Below are positions 1 through 10,997 of a stretch of 64,000 nt of DNA, piece after piece. Under the pieces are notes generated by a model. It was given only the letters and a program-made list of their open reading frames with translations, was not told the origin of the DNA and made no database searches. The stretch is from positions 8,468,337 through 8,532,336 of the forward strand of contig JAQFVV010012422.1 of NCBI GenBank assembly GCA_028023455.1. The letters are read 5' to 3'. Source of the DNA: Epiperipatus broadwayi. Taxonomy: Eukaryota; Onychophora; Udeonychophora; Euonychophora; Peripatidae. The position numbers and the translations under genes are program-made. Within the stretch, counting starts at the first letter, position 1, and every line of letters starts with the position of its first letter.

Positions 1-58
1 GAAAACAGAAACAATTAGATGAACTAGGATTAGATATAATGATGTGATGAGTATTTAC
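1..58 (-). other. Start of JMJD7 intron 6
   Basis: The sequence begins with the donor gtaaat after exon 6 and runs out of the window. No other feature is seen. Confidence 0.75.
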
Positions 59-132
59 CTTTTTGCCTTGTTTTACAATAATTTCAAAGTGAGTTGGATC
101 TTTTGCTTTGTAAATGGCAGGCTTCAGATATT
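59..132 (-). CDS. JMJD7: JMJD7 exon 6 (internal, last exon inside window)
   Basis: This exon encodes residues 213-237, read on the minus strand from a poly-T acceptor (tttctatatttttag) to a donor gtaaat. It starts in phase 1, completing a Glu codon with the G left by exon 5, and ends in phase 0. The peptide starts EYLKPAIYKAKDP and ends VKQGKK. It matches human JMJD7 around YELYTPATYQ, in the linker between the two halves of the double-stranded beta-helix. The region just downstream in the protein (PWIPLDPL... and the C-terminal histidine ligand) must lie left of this window. At 74 bp the exon is small, and it is preceded by a 9.5-kb intron containing a Ty3/Gypsy relic. Identity is strong because the exon continues the frame of exon 5. 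Confidence 0.88.
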
Positions 133-1989
133 CTAAAAATATAGAAAAAAAGAAATTTGAAAAACTATAATAATTATAATTGTAAAAAAAATAATAAAAA
201 TGAACAAACTATACTTGTAACTTGAGAGATGGAACATGTAATACTAATAAAGATGTGTAATATGTATACACATGTGAACGTATGTTTGTCTATATTGTAG
301 ACAGTGGCCAGCTCTGATCCAAGTCAGTATTACATACTTCTTAAAACAAATATGATTAGAATAAAGAATTGAGAGGACAGTCAGACAGGAAAAGAAGAAA
401 AATTAGTAATAGTCCATAGAGTAGGTATAACATGAATAGGAATTCATCATAATTCTATCTCAAACTTAGCTCTCCTCAGAATAAAATGGATTAATAATTT
501 TTACTTAATAGGCAAATTAAAAAATGATGAATAGGCATATAATCAAGATGAAATCTTTTTTTGAATCAATCATTTTATTTCTATTTAGATGGGGGAAATG
601 AGAAGAAATATTTCATGTTTTTCTTTTCTCAGAATAGCAATTATTAAACTTATTAGAGAAGCATTCGTTAAATGATACTATCACAAATTCCAAGACATTT
701 TAAATAAAAATATGAATATTTGATATTTATTAGGGGTAGATTTAAAAAAAAGAGAGGAAAGTATAAAAAAATAATGAAATATATAATTTTTTTTCACATT
801 CTCTCTTTAATAATTTTATTTATCTATTAGTTTATAACTTCAAAAAAATAAAAGAGTTAAGTAAGTAAAAGCTTTAAATAATGTTTATCAATTTTTTAAA
901 AAGGAAAATTAAGGTATTAACAGTTTTCTTTAAAAATGCCATTTTTAAATAATTAAAGTTGATTTCTTTTTTTTCTCTTTATTCAAAATGTTTAGCAAAA
1001 TAAAAGGATTATCTAGTTTCTTGTAATTAAGTAGGAAAAAAATAACTAGAGGACTTTTTTAATAACTAAGGTATAATAGGATTTTTTAATTTAAAAAAGG
1101 GAAATATTGGTTCAGGCTTATTGCTGTCACATCTGAAGTAGTCTGCAATTGGATGGTATTATGTATCAATTATTAATCAAGCAAAATAAAAATGAGGCAC
1201 GTGAATACATTTAGTTATTTATTTTATAATGCTAACATAAATTTATACAATTAGAACTGATAGCATAATTACAACTATAGCATATGGCAAATTAATAAAA
1301 GTAATATTACATAATTATAAAGAATAGTATAATGGTTATTTACAATTAAAGCCATAAGGCATATAAAAATAATATAGACTAGTGTTGCCTCTTTAATACC
1401 TAGGTCCCCCTTCTTCACATTCAGTGGGGATTCTACTGGGTTGCAACTGTAGGGTTGAAGTCTATTGTAATTCTGGATACATGGTGACAGCAAGACTAAT
1501 GAAGATATCAGATTAATTTCCTAATAGGTAACAGAACACAATCCTTAAAGAAAACTTCTATTTCTTCTGCTATTGGTTAGTTCATTAATTATCTGCTCAA
1601 TTCATTTTCTATTTCTATGTTTACTTGTCCTTTTTTAGTGCTTCAGATTTCAACATACACACACAGCACTATCCCCTCCTACTCCTGAAAAAAACTGCAG
1701 ATTATTCATTTTTAATTTTTCCTGAGGATCAGTGATGTCACAGTATTTTGGTTCTCATTCTGTAGCACTTGGTTTTGGTTCCATCATTTTGGGCCCTTCT
1801 GATTCAACAACAGTATAAATCTCTGTGCAATCTTGTGAAGTTTTTTCAGTTTTGGTTGTTGTTTCATGACTTTCAGCATCAATGTTTGCATTTGTTTCAG
1901 CCCAGTTTTTTCTAATGTCATTTACATGGTGTCTGTAGGTTACTCTGGTAGAAATTTACATTTCTAATATGTGGTTTGAAATTACTTTC

Positions 1990-2790
1990 TTTATTTGGCC
2001 CTCTATTCACAATTTCTGTAGATTTTCTCTTATTTACATCTTTTCTCCACTATTTTAGCTATTTTCTGGAAATATTTTTGGTTGTTTCTTTTTTGGCAAG
2101 AGGATAATTTGTTTATAAATTTTCTTTCTATCAATAGTTCTTTCAGTGATATAATATAGATCAAGTGATGTGTTGATGCAACATTGTCATATCCAATGCT
2201 TCTTCTGTTCTTGAGTAACTTAAATCTATTAAAAGTTAACTTCAATTGTTGTACTGCTTTCTCTGCAATTCCATTTGATTCTGGGTGATATGGTAGTGCT
2301 AGTATATGTTATACCCCCCACTCTTCCAAAAAGGCTTTAAATCCTTCTGAAGTGAAGCCAATCCCATTATTGGAAATGATTACCTCTAGAGAATCATGAT
2401 AAATAAAAATTTCTTTAAAAGTACATATAGTTTCTTTTGCACATATTTTTTAATAAGTTTATATTCTGCCCACTTTGAGGCAGTGCCAACTAATACAAAT
2501 ATAATGTTGCCATCTATCCAATGGTCAATACGTACCTGGTTCCATGGTCTATTTTCTTTAGATTATGGTAAATACTTTTTCTGGGTTGAGCCTTCAATAG
2601 ACTAACAAGGTCTGCATACTTTTATATTTTTTTCTGTCATTGCTCATGCATGAGCAGTATAACTAGCTATGAGCAAGAGCTTTCACCATTATCATGCTAG
2701 AATGTCCTTGGTGAATTAGTTTTAATACTTTTTCACAACCTACAGGTGGAATCAAAACTCAATCGCCATTTATAATACATTGATATGTCC
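1990..2790 (-). pseudogene. Ty3/Gypsy integrase remnant
   Basis: Reading the minus strand from about 2790 downward gives the zinc-binding N-terminal part (VLIPPVG, then LIHQGHSS). The DDE core follows: PWNQVRIDHW with the first Asp near 2535, then ISNNGIGFTSEGF at about 2345-2390, then HPESNGIAEKAVQ at about 2245-2285. The last supplies the Glu. The segment SKWAEYK also fits the family. The second catalytic Asp, in the usual SDNG, has become Asn. After the core, ELLIERKF fits the conserved post-integrase motif. Several frameshifts and stops interrupt it, so this is a relic without activity. Confidence 0.85.
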
Positions 2791-2799
2791 CGGTCGGAA

Positions 2800-4975
2800 A
2801 ATGTATATTGATTTAATCCAGTTCAAATACTAGGCGAAAGTACCTCGAAGCCACTCATACACAAGATATAACATCAAGAATACTAAGGCCTCTGCCCTAT
2901 TCATCTATTTTCAAGTCTAAACACAAACCAACAACATATCCGAGACACACATAAATTATTTTCTAACCCTGGCCCACAGCTTAGCATCAGGGAGAGATAT
3001 AGACTAGAATACTTATGGAACTAACTATGTTAAATGTGCATAAAATATAGTATGAGTTGAGTGTTTGTGCATGCCTGGATCATTAGACAAGTAATATAAA
3101 AGGTTAAGCTAATAAAAGGTTGAAATAACATTAGAAGCCTTAAGCTTTTTAGTTTAAATAATATATTTTAATAAATGTGATTTTAAAATATTAGAAAGGT
3201 TTTAATTATCTCTGCTATTCCCTGATTGATTAATGATCAATAATTTTACAATAAGGCGGATGGCAATTACGTAATATTTTGCGGTCTAAGTATTACTTTC
3301 CCAATTTAAATAAAATTATTAACTCGTGTCCCCTCGATAAAGTAAAATTAAAATAACTCTTTCACAAAGCATTTTCTAGTTGCTTTGTGCTTTATAAACA
3401 ATTTTAAAATATTTAATGACATCTATAAATAACTAATACTTAAACTAAGGGACTAACATGCGAACAAAGTAAGCGTTATTGAGGAGACCAAGTTGGCAAA
3501 CCAAAAGGAAACTTACTAGTATTTAAATTACAGATATTATTTTAAATTGGAAATATTTCTGAATGAAAAACAACTTATACCACAATGAAGCAAGACAACA
3601 TTTATATAACACACTAAAATGAGGAATAACAAAGGGGGAAAATTTAAGTATATAATAGATGATCAAACGACAGATAAATATAAATCTAATAATAATCTAA
3701 TAAGAGAAAACAGTTACATTATAAATATAAATTAAAGAAACAAATAACGAAAGGTATTTATCAAAGGTAAAGTAATAGTTCATGAGGAGATGTATATACA
3801 GTTACCAGTCCTGGTTCCCTTGATCCAGTTCTCTTGACGTGGTGACTTGACTACGTACGTTGGGATTTGTCCGGACAAAGGAATTTGAAAAATGCAGCAT
3901 TTTCACGAAAGGCACCGTCACGGCTCACAGTTCAGGTTTACTATTGGTTTGATACAGACGGCATTTTGATGGATTAGGACCCTGGCAGCAGGAAAAGCTG
4001 TTGTGCCCAGCCGCCAAACATGGTCACGTCCATCAAATTAATAGAACTTTTAACATGTCGCATGTTGGAACTCTGAATAGGAATTTTCTGCAAATTTTCA
4101 AGGCAACTAGGAGGATCACTTAAAGCACAAAATCAGAATGATTTAGAGGACAAAATCTGAATAAATTCAGGAACAAAATCTGAATGATTTGACAAGCAAA
4201 ATCTGCATAATTCAGGAACAAAGTCTGAATAATTTTAAAAGCAAAATCTAAATAATAATTCAATCTTGAAAGCCAAAAGTCTGAATCAGTCCAAGCACAG
4301 GATCTGCCTGAATAAGCATAAGAACGATTTTAAAAGCAAAATCTCAATAATAATCTCAGGAACAACATCTGATTGATTTTAAAAGCAAAATCTGAAAGAA
4401 TCAAGTCTTTTGTTCTCCCCACCTTTTATACCTTTCTGGAGATACTCTTCTATTGTTTTGTGTATGATTTTAGATCTTGATAAGAACCTCTATGCTCCTT
4501 TGTTTAGAAGTAACTTTTTGCTAAAAATAAACTTTCATTTCTTATTATCGACTTCTGCATTTAACTTTGAATTTGATTTAATTAAAAAGGTCATCTTTAA
4601 TTTGCCTTGAATGGACTAACTAAATGAACAAATGCCATTCCTTTAGAAATGCTAGTAGGCTTATCTTAAAATAAAATCATACACCATATTTTAACAAAAA
4701 TTAAAAGAAAAATATCTTATTATTTCTTTTAATAAAATAACATTTTAGTTCAACAGAATTTTGCATTTAATCATATATACACACTTCCATATATATATAT
4801 GTTTGACTAATACATTTTGTAAAGGAAATTTTAATAACAATTTAATCTTAAACAGAATTTTATTTTAAAAGAAATATTTTAAAGCAAATAACTAAATTTA
4901 ATAAGCGTTAAATGTACAAAATGAAACAAATTAATTTTATATTTAATGCAAATCCTGTTGATACTTGGATATAAA
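2800..4975. mobile_element. Unidentified block inserted in the Gypsy element
   Basis: This 2.2-kb block splits RNase H from integrase and has no Gypsy-like translation on either strand. Its middle (about 3780-4080) is less AT-rich than its surroundings. It is followed by a degenerate minisatellite at 4085-4400 and a long AT-rich tail. It may be a separate transposon or LTR inserted later. I could not define terminal repeats or a convincing target-site duplication, so its class is unknown and its ends are approximate. Confidence 0.4.
4085..4400 (+). repeat. Degenerate minisatellite with AAAATCTGAAT motif
   Basis: At least ten imperfect copies of a unit of roughly 20-25 bp occur. Each is built round caaaatctgaat and alternates between 'aggaacaaaatctgaat' and 'aaaagcaaaatctgaat' versions. 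It lies inside the block inserted in the Gypsy relic. Subterminal repeat arrays of this kind are common in DNA transposons and LTRs, but no specific family is recognised. Confidence 0.65.
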
Positions 4976-5179
4976 CTTAACCCAGGTTTACAATATTGGT
5001 AAGTTTATAGAAGGCTGTGAAGCATGGATCGGACTTCCGGATCCATTGCTTCAGATAGTTGTGCCATAAAGATTGGTTTAGATAAGATGGACATTTATTT
5101 GGTCATTTATTTCTAATCCACCCAATCAGTGTTTTGTATTCTGTGGTTTCCTGAGTCCAATTGGCTACAATTTCACTGT

Positions 5180-5480
5180 TGATTGGCTCAAGTCTCCAAT
5201 GATCTAAAAAATTTATTTCCACATCATTGTTTATTTTCTCTATGGTATCATGGAAACCGTGTCCAATTTGAGTGCCTTTCCAATGGCAAAATTTATAAGC
5301 ATAGGCTAACAGTAAATGTACTAATGAATCATTTGCAGCCTCAGAGGGTCTGCAGCAGCTTGTTTGTTGGTTAGATACCTAGGAGCAAGTAGTGATCAGT
5401 GACGATTTTGATTTGCCTTACATATATATATTGGTGGAATTTCCAAACTGCAGCAATAATTGCTAATGCTTTTTGTCAAA
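5180..5480 (-). pseudogene. Ty3/Gypsy RNase H remnant
   Basis: The minus strand reads KALAIIAAVWKFHQYIY then VRQIKIVTDHYLLLGI before a stop near 5373. This matches the conserved RNase H segment of Gypsy elements (ALAII.AV.KFH..LYG...TDH.PL), with the TDH aspartate retained. A second piece with RLQ, shifted in frame, follows at about 5310-5350. Stops and frameshifts make it non-functional. Confidence 0.8.
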
Positions 5481-5799
5481 TTGGCTGAAATTTTTTTCAG
5501 CCATTGTTAATGTTCTTGACATAAATGCTATGAGATGTTCCCTTTCTTCTGACAGGTGGCTAAGAACTGCCCCAATTCAATACTTGGATGTATCTGTAGT
5601 TAATGTTGGACTGAAGTTTTGATTATAATGTAATAATATTCAATCTGAAGTGAGTAGTGCCTTAAAGTTCTAGAAAGCACCCTCTTGTGGCTTCTCTCAG
5701 TTCATTTTTGATTCTTTTTTAGCTCATATAGGGTTTTTGCTACCTTTGCCTTGTTTTTAATAAAATTTTCAAAGAAATCGATAAAGCCTAAGAATGCTT

Positions 5800-6520
5800 G
5801 GAGTTTTGGGCATTCATTATGGCCCTGGTTCTTTCAGGGCAGGACTACATTCCCTTGTCTGAGATGATGTCTCATAGAACTTTATTTCTGTCACATCCCA
5901 AATGCATTTTTTGTACATTAAGAGCAACTTCAAATTTTTCTAATCTTTCGCATGCCCTGTTTAACTTATCTGTTAGTGAACTCCTTGAATCAGCCATTAT
6001 TAAGATATCATTGAAATATGGTATAACTCCTTTCAGGCCTTCCAATAAAACATTCATTTTGGCTTGGAAGATATTTTGGGCTGTGGTTACCCCAAAAGTC
6101 TATTATACTTGTACAGCCCCTTACACTTTATAATGGTCAACATGGTTGCAGTTTCTTTTGGCATTGAGATCTGATGGAAGGCTGCGTTCAGATCCAGTTT
6201 TGCAAAGTGCTTAGCTCCCTTTACTCAGGCTACAATTTCTGTATGATTGGGCTTTTCTCTATACATTTACCGATGGTCAATCTGTAGTATCTACATATAC
6301 ATATTTTCCACTTTGTTTCATAACCATAAGTGTAGGTGTTGCCCATTCTACTTCCTGTAAGGACCTTAGTACCCTTTTTTCCACTAATTCACTTGGAGAT
6401 TGTTCAACTTGTGATCTTTTGGGAAAAACAATTGTTCTCTGTTTGAAATGAATAGGTTTTGTTCCTTCACAAGAGCTCATCTCAACAGGTTTTGTGTTTA
6501 ATTTTCCCTGTTTTGTCACT
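5800..6520 (-). pseudogene. Ty3/Gypsy reverse transcriptase remnant
   Basis: Two open pieces remain on the minus strand. At 6277-6519 the finger region reads RTIVFPKRSQVEQ and WATPTLMVMKQSGKY, the usual entry to the RT domain. At 5872-6057 the palm reads LKGVIPYFNDILIMADS, where YFND (6007-6018) stands for the catalytic Y-x-D-D box with its first Asp changed to Asn. The line LEKFEVALNVQKMHLGC follows, as in related elements. The pieces are out of frame with one another. The copy is inactive. Confidence 0.87.
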
Positions 6521-6570
6521 AATAGTTTGGAATAGTTATCCCCTAGTTCCTTTTTCTACTTGTATTTTGT

Positions 6571-6801
6571 TCAGCATACATATATTAATCCCATATATAA
6601 AGCTATGTTTTTGCAATGATGGTTTGTAGTTACCACAACTTTTACCATTCCGACTATGTTAATGGAATTTCCATTTATGTCTTTTGTCCTCACTGCTGTA
6701 CTTTCAATTTTGTGTTGTTGTTGTTTTTTTAATTCCACACTTAGCATAACCCAGTCCCTCTGAAATATTACTGATATTGCTGCTCCACTATCTATTTCCA
6801 T
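6571..6801 (-). pseudogene. Ty3/Gypsy aspartic protease remnant
   Basis: The minus-strand frame begins MEIDSGAAISVI, the retropepsin active-site motif D-S/T-G-A (Asp codon at 6790-6792). Downstream it runs through DINGNSINIVGMVKV, matching the flap-side beta strands of Gypsy proteases. It lies between the gag zinc-knuckle remnant and RT, as expected. The frame ends in a stop before RT. Confidence 0.8.
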
Positions 6802-6959
6802 TTCACCTTATTTTTCATGTTATTTTTACTATTAACATTATTTGTTTACAATTATCATCTCTGCCATATAGTTTTCAGTGAGCTGTTCAGGTTTTCTCAT
6901 TTTATTTCTCAGGAAATCTCTATTTACTTTTGATGTCATTTTAATTCAGCAAACTTTCA

Positions 6960-7330
6960 CTAGATTCCCATCTTTCCACAATTGTTACATCTCACATTCT
7001 TGCTGCTGCACTCGCATGAAAGGTGATCAGCCTTTCTGCAGCAAAAATATTCCCAATTTGTGTTTTCATTTTTTCTTCCCTATTCATTTTAAGAATTAAT
7101 ATTTGATTTCAGCTGTCTGGATCTGATTTTAGAAATTCTTTTGTATTATTTATTAATAACTCATAATTTCTCTTTTGAATGCTTCTGCATAAGTTACCTC
7201 AGGAATGGCCAACAGCTGCTGACAGAGTCTATCATTATTCATCCTCCACAGAAATTGCTTCAACAAGGTCTTATTTATATAATCATCATACACAGTTTTT
7301 AGCCAAGTCTTCTAATGCCATATCATAAAC
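6960..7330 (-). pseudogene. Ty3/Gypsy gag remnant with CCHC knuckle
   Basis: On the minus strand at 6963-7043 the reading is CCRKADHLSCEC, then NVRCNNCGKMGI and a stop. This is a damaged pair of retroviral-type CCHC zinc knuckles such as K02A2.6-like Gag proteins carry. Upstream, at about 7170-7270, the pieces LLKQFLWRMNNDRL and QQLLAIPEVTYAEAF resemble the capsid C-terminal region. A poly-C run near 7341 interrupts the sequence further up. Only fragments remain. Confidence 0.75.
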
Positions 7331-9676
7331 TCTATAACCCCCCCCCCCTTCAATTAGCATTTGTTATATAAGTGTAGCTTCAATATGTGCTTTGATGGTT
7401 TGGGACAAAAATGGTTTAGCCACTTTTATCATGACCCTACTCAATGACTAATTAATCATTAAAACACCATAGAATGTACACCCTAGAGATTGCTGACATG
7501 CAAAGTATGTACTTAGTTATATCTAAATTCAAATCATGAACAGATAACCACCATATACTTAGAATTATGATAGACTGCATGCTTGGAATTTCAGGCTTTA
7601 AAATACATTAAAATATAAATCATGGTGCAAGGTTATGAAAACAGATAGTCATATGGGGCAGGAATGGGCATTTGCTTCTGTAACCAGTAATGAATTAAAA
7701 GTTGTGAATTTTGTGTATTTCAAAAGATATAAGATTAAAAAGCAATAACAATTAAATATTAAAGGAAGTGTTAATACATAAGATTGAAAATAAAAACTGA
7801 CACTAGACATAAATTAATAAATAAAATTAAAATATGAAGCAGTATAATCACATTGTCTTTGCTGATTTTTTTCTTCTTCTTGATAAATGATATAAAGTTT
7901 GTTGGTATGATAACATTATGAAATAATCTTTAAAATATAATTACCAGCATTAAAGTTGATATATTAGTGAAAATAAAAACTGTTAAAGATCTTTATAACT
8001 TTATTAAATACATATGTATTGTCTGCCAAATGTTATTTCAAATGACTTGCTTTTCTTTCACCAAATATTTGTGTTAACTTTTTTTTTTTTTTCAAATTTT
8101 CCTATATATAAGGATAGACAAGAAACTATTCTTATAAAATGATCAATAAGTTGACTGTCTTAAAAAGAATTCTAATCATTATTATAGATATGCATAATAT
8201 CCAAGATTCCTGCTGATACTTCATTAACATTGCAGTTAATTTTATATGCTTTTATTTAACTTTTGGTCTTTCTGTCTAGATAAAATCTTATAATTTAATT
8301 TTCATCCATTTTTCAATTCTAATTAAGTTGAAACTTTGCATGCATATTTTTTCTAATGAAAATACTTTTTTTTTAGTTTGCAAACAATTTTAGCAAAACA
8401 AATTGGTGAAAAAAATTAATTTTTTATTTTTATAGGCAATATTAATGCTAGTAGTATCTAACAGCATTCCTTATAGTTTAAAATTGAAAAATTCATTGAA
8501 ACCTAATCGAGTGACCTTTTTATTTATGTTTGTTTGTTTTTTAGACATATAAAACTAAAGTGTAGAAAATATATTTTTTTTTTAAAAAAAATGCTTTTAT
8601 TCAAGCAAATGCATTAAAAATAAAATGTAAATTTTCTTTAATTTTCACAAATAAAACTGTGGGACACTTATGTTTAAAAATATTTTAGTTATGTTTCCTA
8701 TAAATAGAAATTATATATATATTCATATAAATAGCAGCAAACAAAGAAGAATATTAAATTTAAAATGTTAAATTGTAATTCTTGCTTAATAAGCTTTAAA
8801 AAATTGATAGGAAGTGGAACTAAGACTATTTCTAAAAATGAGCTTTCACACTTTTATTTATAAAAACCGAAGAAAATTTATTTTTGCACTTTTTCATGCC
8901 TTTATGTAAATAAAAGCCATTTCTTTAATTTTTTTAAATTTGTATCTTTTTTTTATTTTCCTATGCAGTAATGATAGGATTCTAAAGAAAATGCTTAAAT
9001 ATATATATATAGTGTTAATAGATGCTGAAATCATTAGTGGACTTAAACAGTGGAGAGAACAACAGCTTCATGCCTCCAAATCAAGATGCTTCAGATTGGC
9101 CTACATATGTGGAAAGTTAGGTTAAAGAAAAGACGGCCACTCTTGTCTTTATAAAAGTCACTATCTTGTGTGGTGGTTTGAGAAGTCCCTCTATCAGAAA
9201 AATAAAGATATTGCTTGAGTATTATAAATTTCAAGGGACATTTGATACAGGTTAAAGCCTGTCTTAAAAGTATTTACATATACTTCCTGTGCACTTAATA
9301 AATAATTATAACTCTATAATATTATTAAATGAATTCACTACTAACCTAAAGAATACAATTGTACATACTACTGAAATGTCAACAGTCAATATTGGGCATC
9401 ATGCATAGCCACAATAGTGATCAAGATCCTATTCAAAACAGTTAATTTGCTGATTTTTTTTCTGCATGAATATTCAACAACATTTTATTATCCTATTTGT
9501 AGAACATTATTTTATTAATGTTATCGGAGCATTGCTAAAAGAGGATTTTTTTTTAAATAATGCATTTATTATTGATATAACCTTTTTTGATATGCACACA
9601 GACATACAGATTCATATAATAAAGTGCTATTAAAATAACAAATAAAATATAAAATGGTAGTCAAAACATGATACTA

Positions 9677-9889
<213 letters not shown>

Positions 9890-10332
9890 TTAAATAATAT
9901 TATAAAACAATATATATATTTTTTTCTGTCTTTAATTATTTAAATTACAGCTGATATATAAGGGCTTCATGATATAGTGGTATCCTATTTGCTTTCTATT
10001 CTTATGATGTGATTTTAAATCTGATCAAGTAAAAAAATTTAAATTTTTCAGATCCCAATCAGACTTAGAATTTGTCTTTCAGATATCCATCCCGTAGCTA
10101 ACCCAATTAACTATCTAATACTGATCAATAATAATTAATTAAATCTGTAACATATACATACATATATTAAATGTTTATTATTATCATACATCAATATTTA
10201 CAATGCCTCTACAATTAATTTATAATATTTATTATCCAATTGATGACCAGTGTGATCTGGTCAGAACATTGGTTTATATATATATTTAATAAATTATAGA
10301 TGGATGTACCCGATAATAATTTATTTATATAT

Positions 10333-10997
10333 ATAAATCCTAGATATGATATAGAATAAAATATCTTTATATAACAAAATAAAATAATATATGACAATAG
10401 CTGCAAAATAATCATACAATCATAACATATAAAAGCTCTTTTCAGCAACTTTTAATTTTTTGCCCTTTTCAATGTGTCTTGTTTAACTACAAAAAACAAC
10501 CTATATTGCTTACATAGTGAAGTCTACTGGTTCCATATAAAATTAACACAAGCCTATAATTTATGCTTTAATATCTTTAATAATAACATATATTATATAA
10601 CCCTCCATTCATTTTTCATTATCCAATTATTAGTTAAATTAATTGACATTTTATAAATATTCATACAATTATTATAAAACGTCAATTAATTTAACTATTA
10701 ATTGGATAATGAAAAATGAATGTAGGGTTATATAATATATGTTATTATTAAAGATATTAAAGCATAAATTATAGGCTTGTGTTAATTTTATATAGAGCCA
10801 GTGGATGTCGCTATGTATGCAATATAGATTGTTTTTTGTAGTTAAACAAGACATACTGAAAAGGGAAAAAATTAAAAATTGCCGAAAAGAGCTTTTATAT
10901 GTTATGATTATATGATTATATTAGAGCTACTGACATATATTATTTTACTTTGTTGTTATATAAAGATATTTTATTCTATATCATATCTAGGATTTAT
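10333..10997. repeat. 665-bp palindrome (foldback) with ~325-bp arms
   Basis: The left arm (10333-10656) and right arm (10672-10997) are near-perfect inverted copies with about 15 bp between them. Both arms encode the same mirror-image 60-codon open frame, which is a symptom of the symmetry and not a gene. Outer parts of the arms show a few substitutions and indels. Such long arms with a tiny loop suggest a foldback transposon or a recent inverted duplication. A diverged version of the outer-arm sequence occurs near 13463-13540, which favours a repeat family. Confidence 0.85.

Larger units (their letters stand above)
1395..7420 (-). mobile_element. Decayed Ty3/Gypsy (K02A2.6-like) LTR retrotransposon, interrupted
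   Basis: On the minus strand, remnants occur in the canonical order gag, zinc knuckle, protease, reverse transcriptase, RNase H and integrase, reading from high to low coordinates. All are broken by stops and frameshifts. A block of about 2.2 kb (roughly 2800-4975) with no Gypsy similarity separates RNase H from integrase. A purine tract (gaagaagggggac, minus strand, 1404-1416) lies where a polypurine tract would be expected. I could not find a matching pair of LTRs, so both ends are approximate. Catalytic residues are lost in RT (YFND) and integrase (SNNG for SDNG), so the copy is dead. It lies in JMJD7 intron 5 in the same orientation as the gene. Confidence 0.85.

Noticed and set aside
5798-6133. 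111-codon plus-strand ORF
   Set aside because: It lies antisense to the Gypsy reverse-transcriptase relic and has no motif of its own.
9955-10110. Possible tRNA-Asp-like SINE head (gatatagtggtatcc)
   Set aside because: Only the A-box-like part is visible. No B-box, tail or TSD could be found.
10474-10854. Two matching 60-codon ORFs on opposite strands
   Set aside because: They are mirror images created by the palindrome arms. Residue use follows AT-rich DNA and no motif is present.
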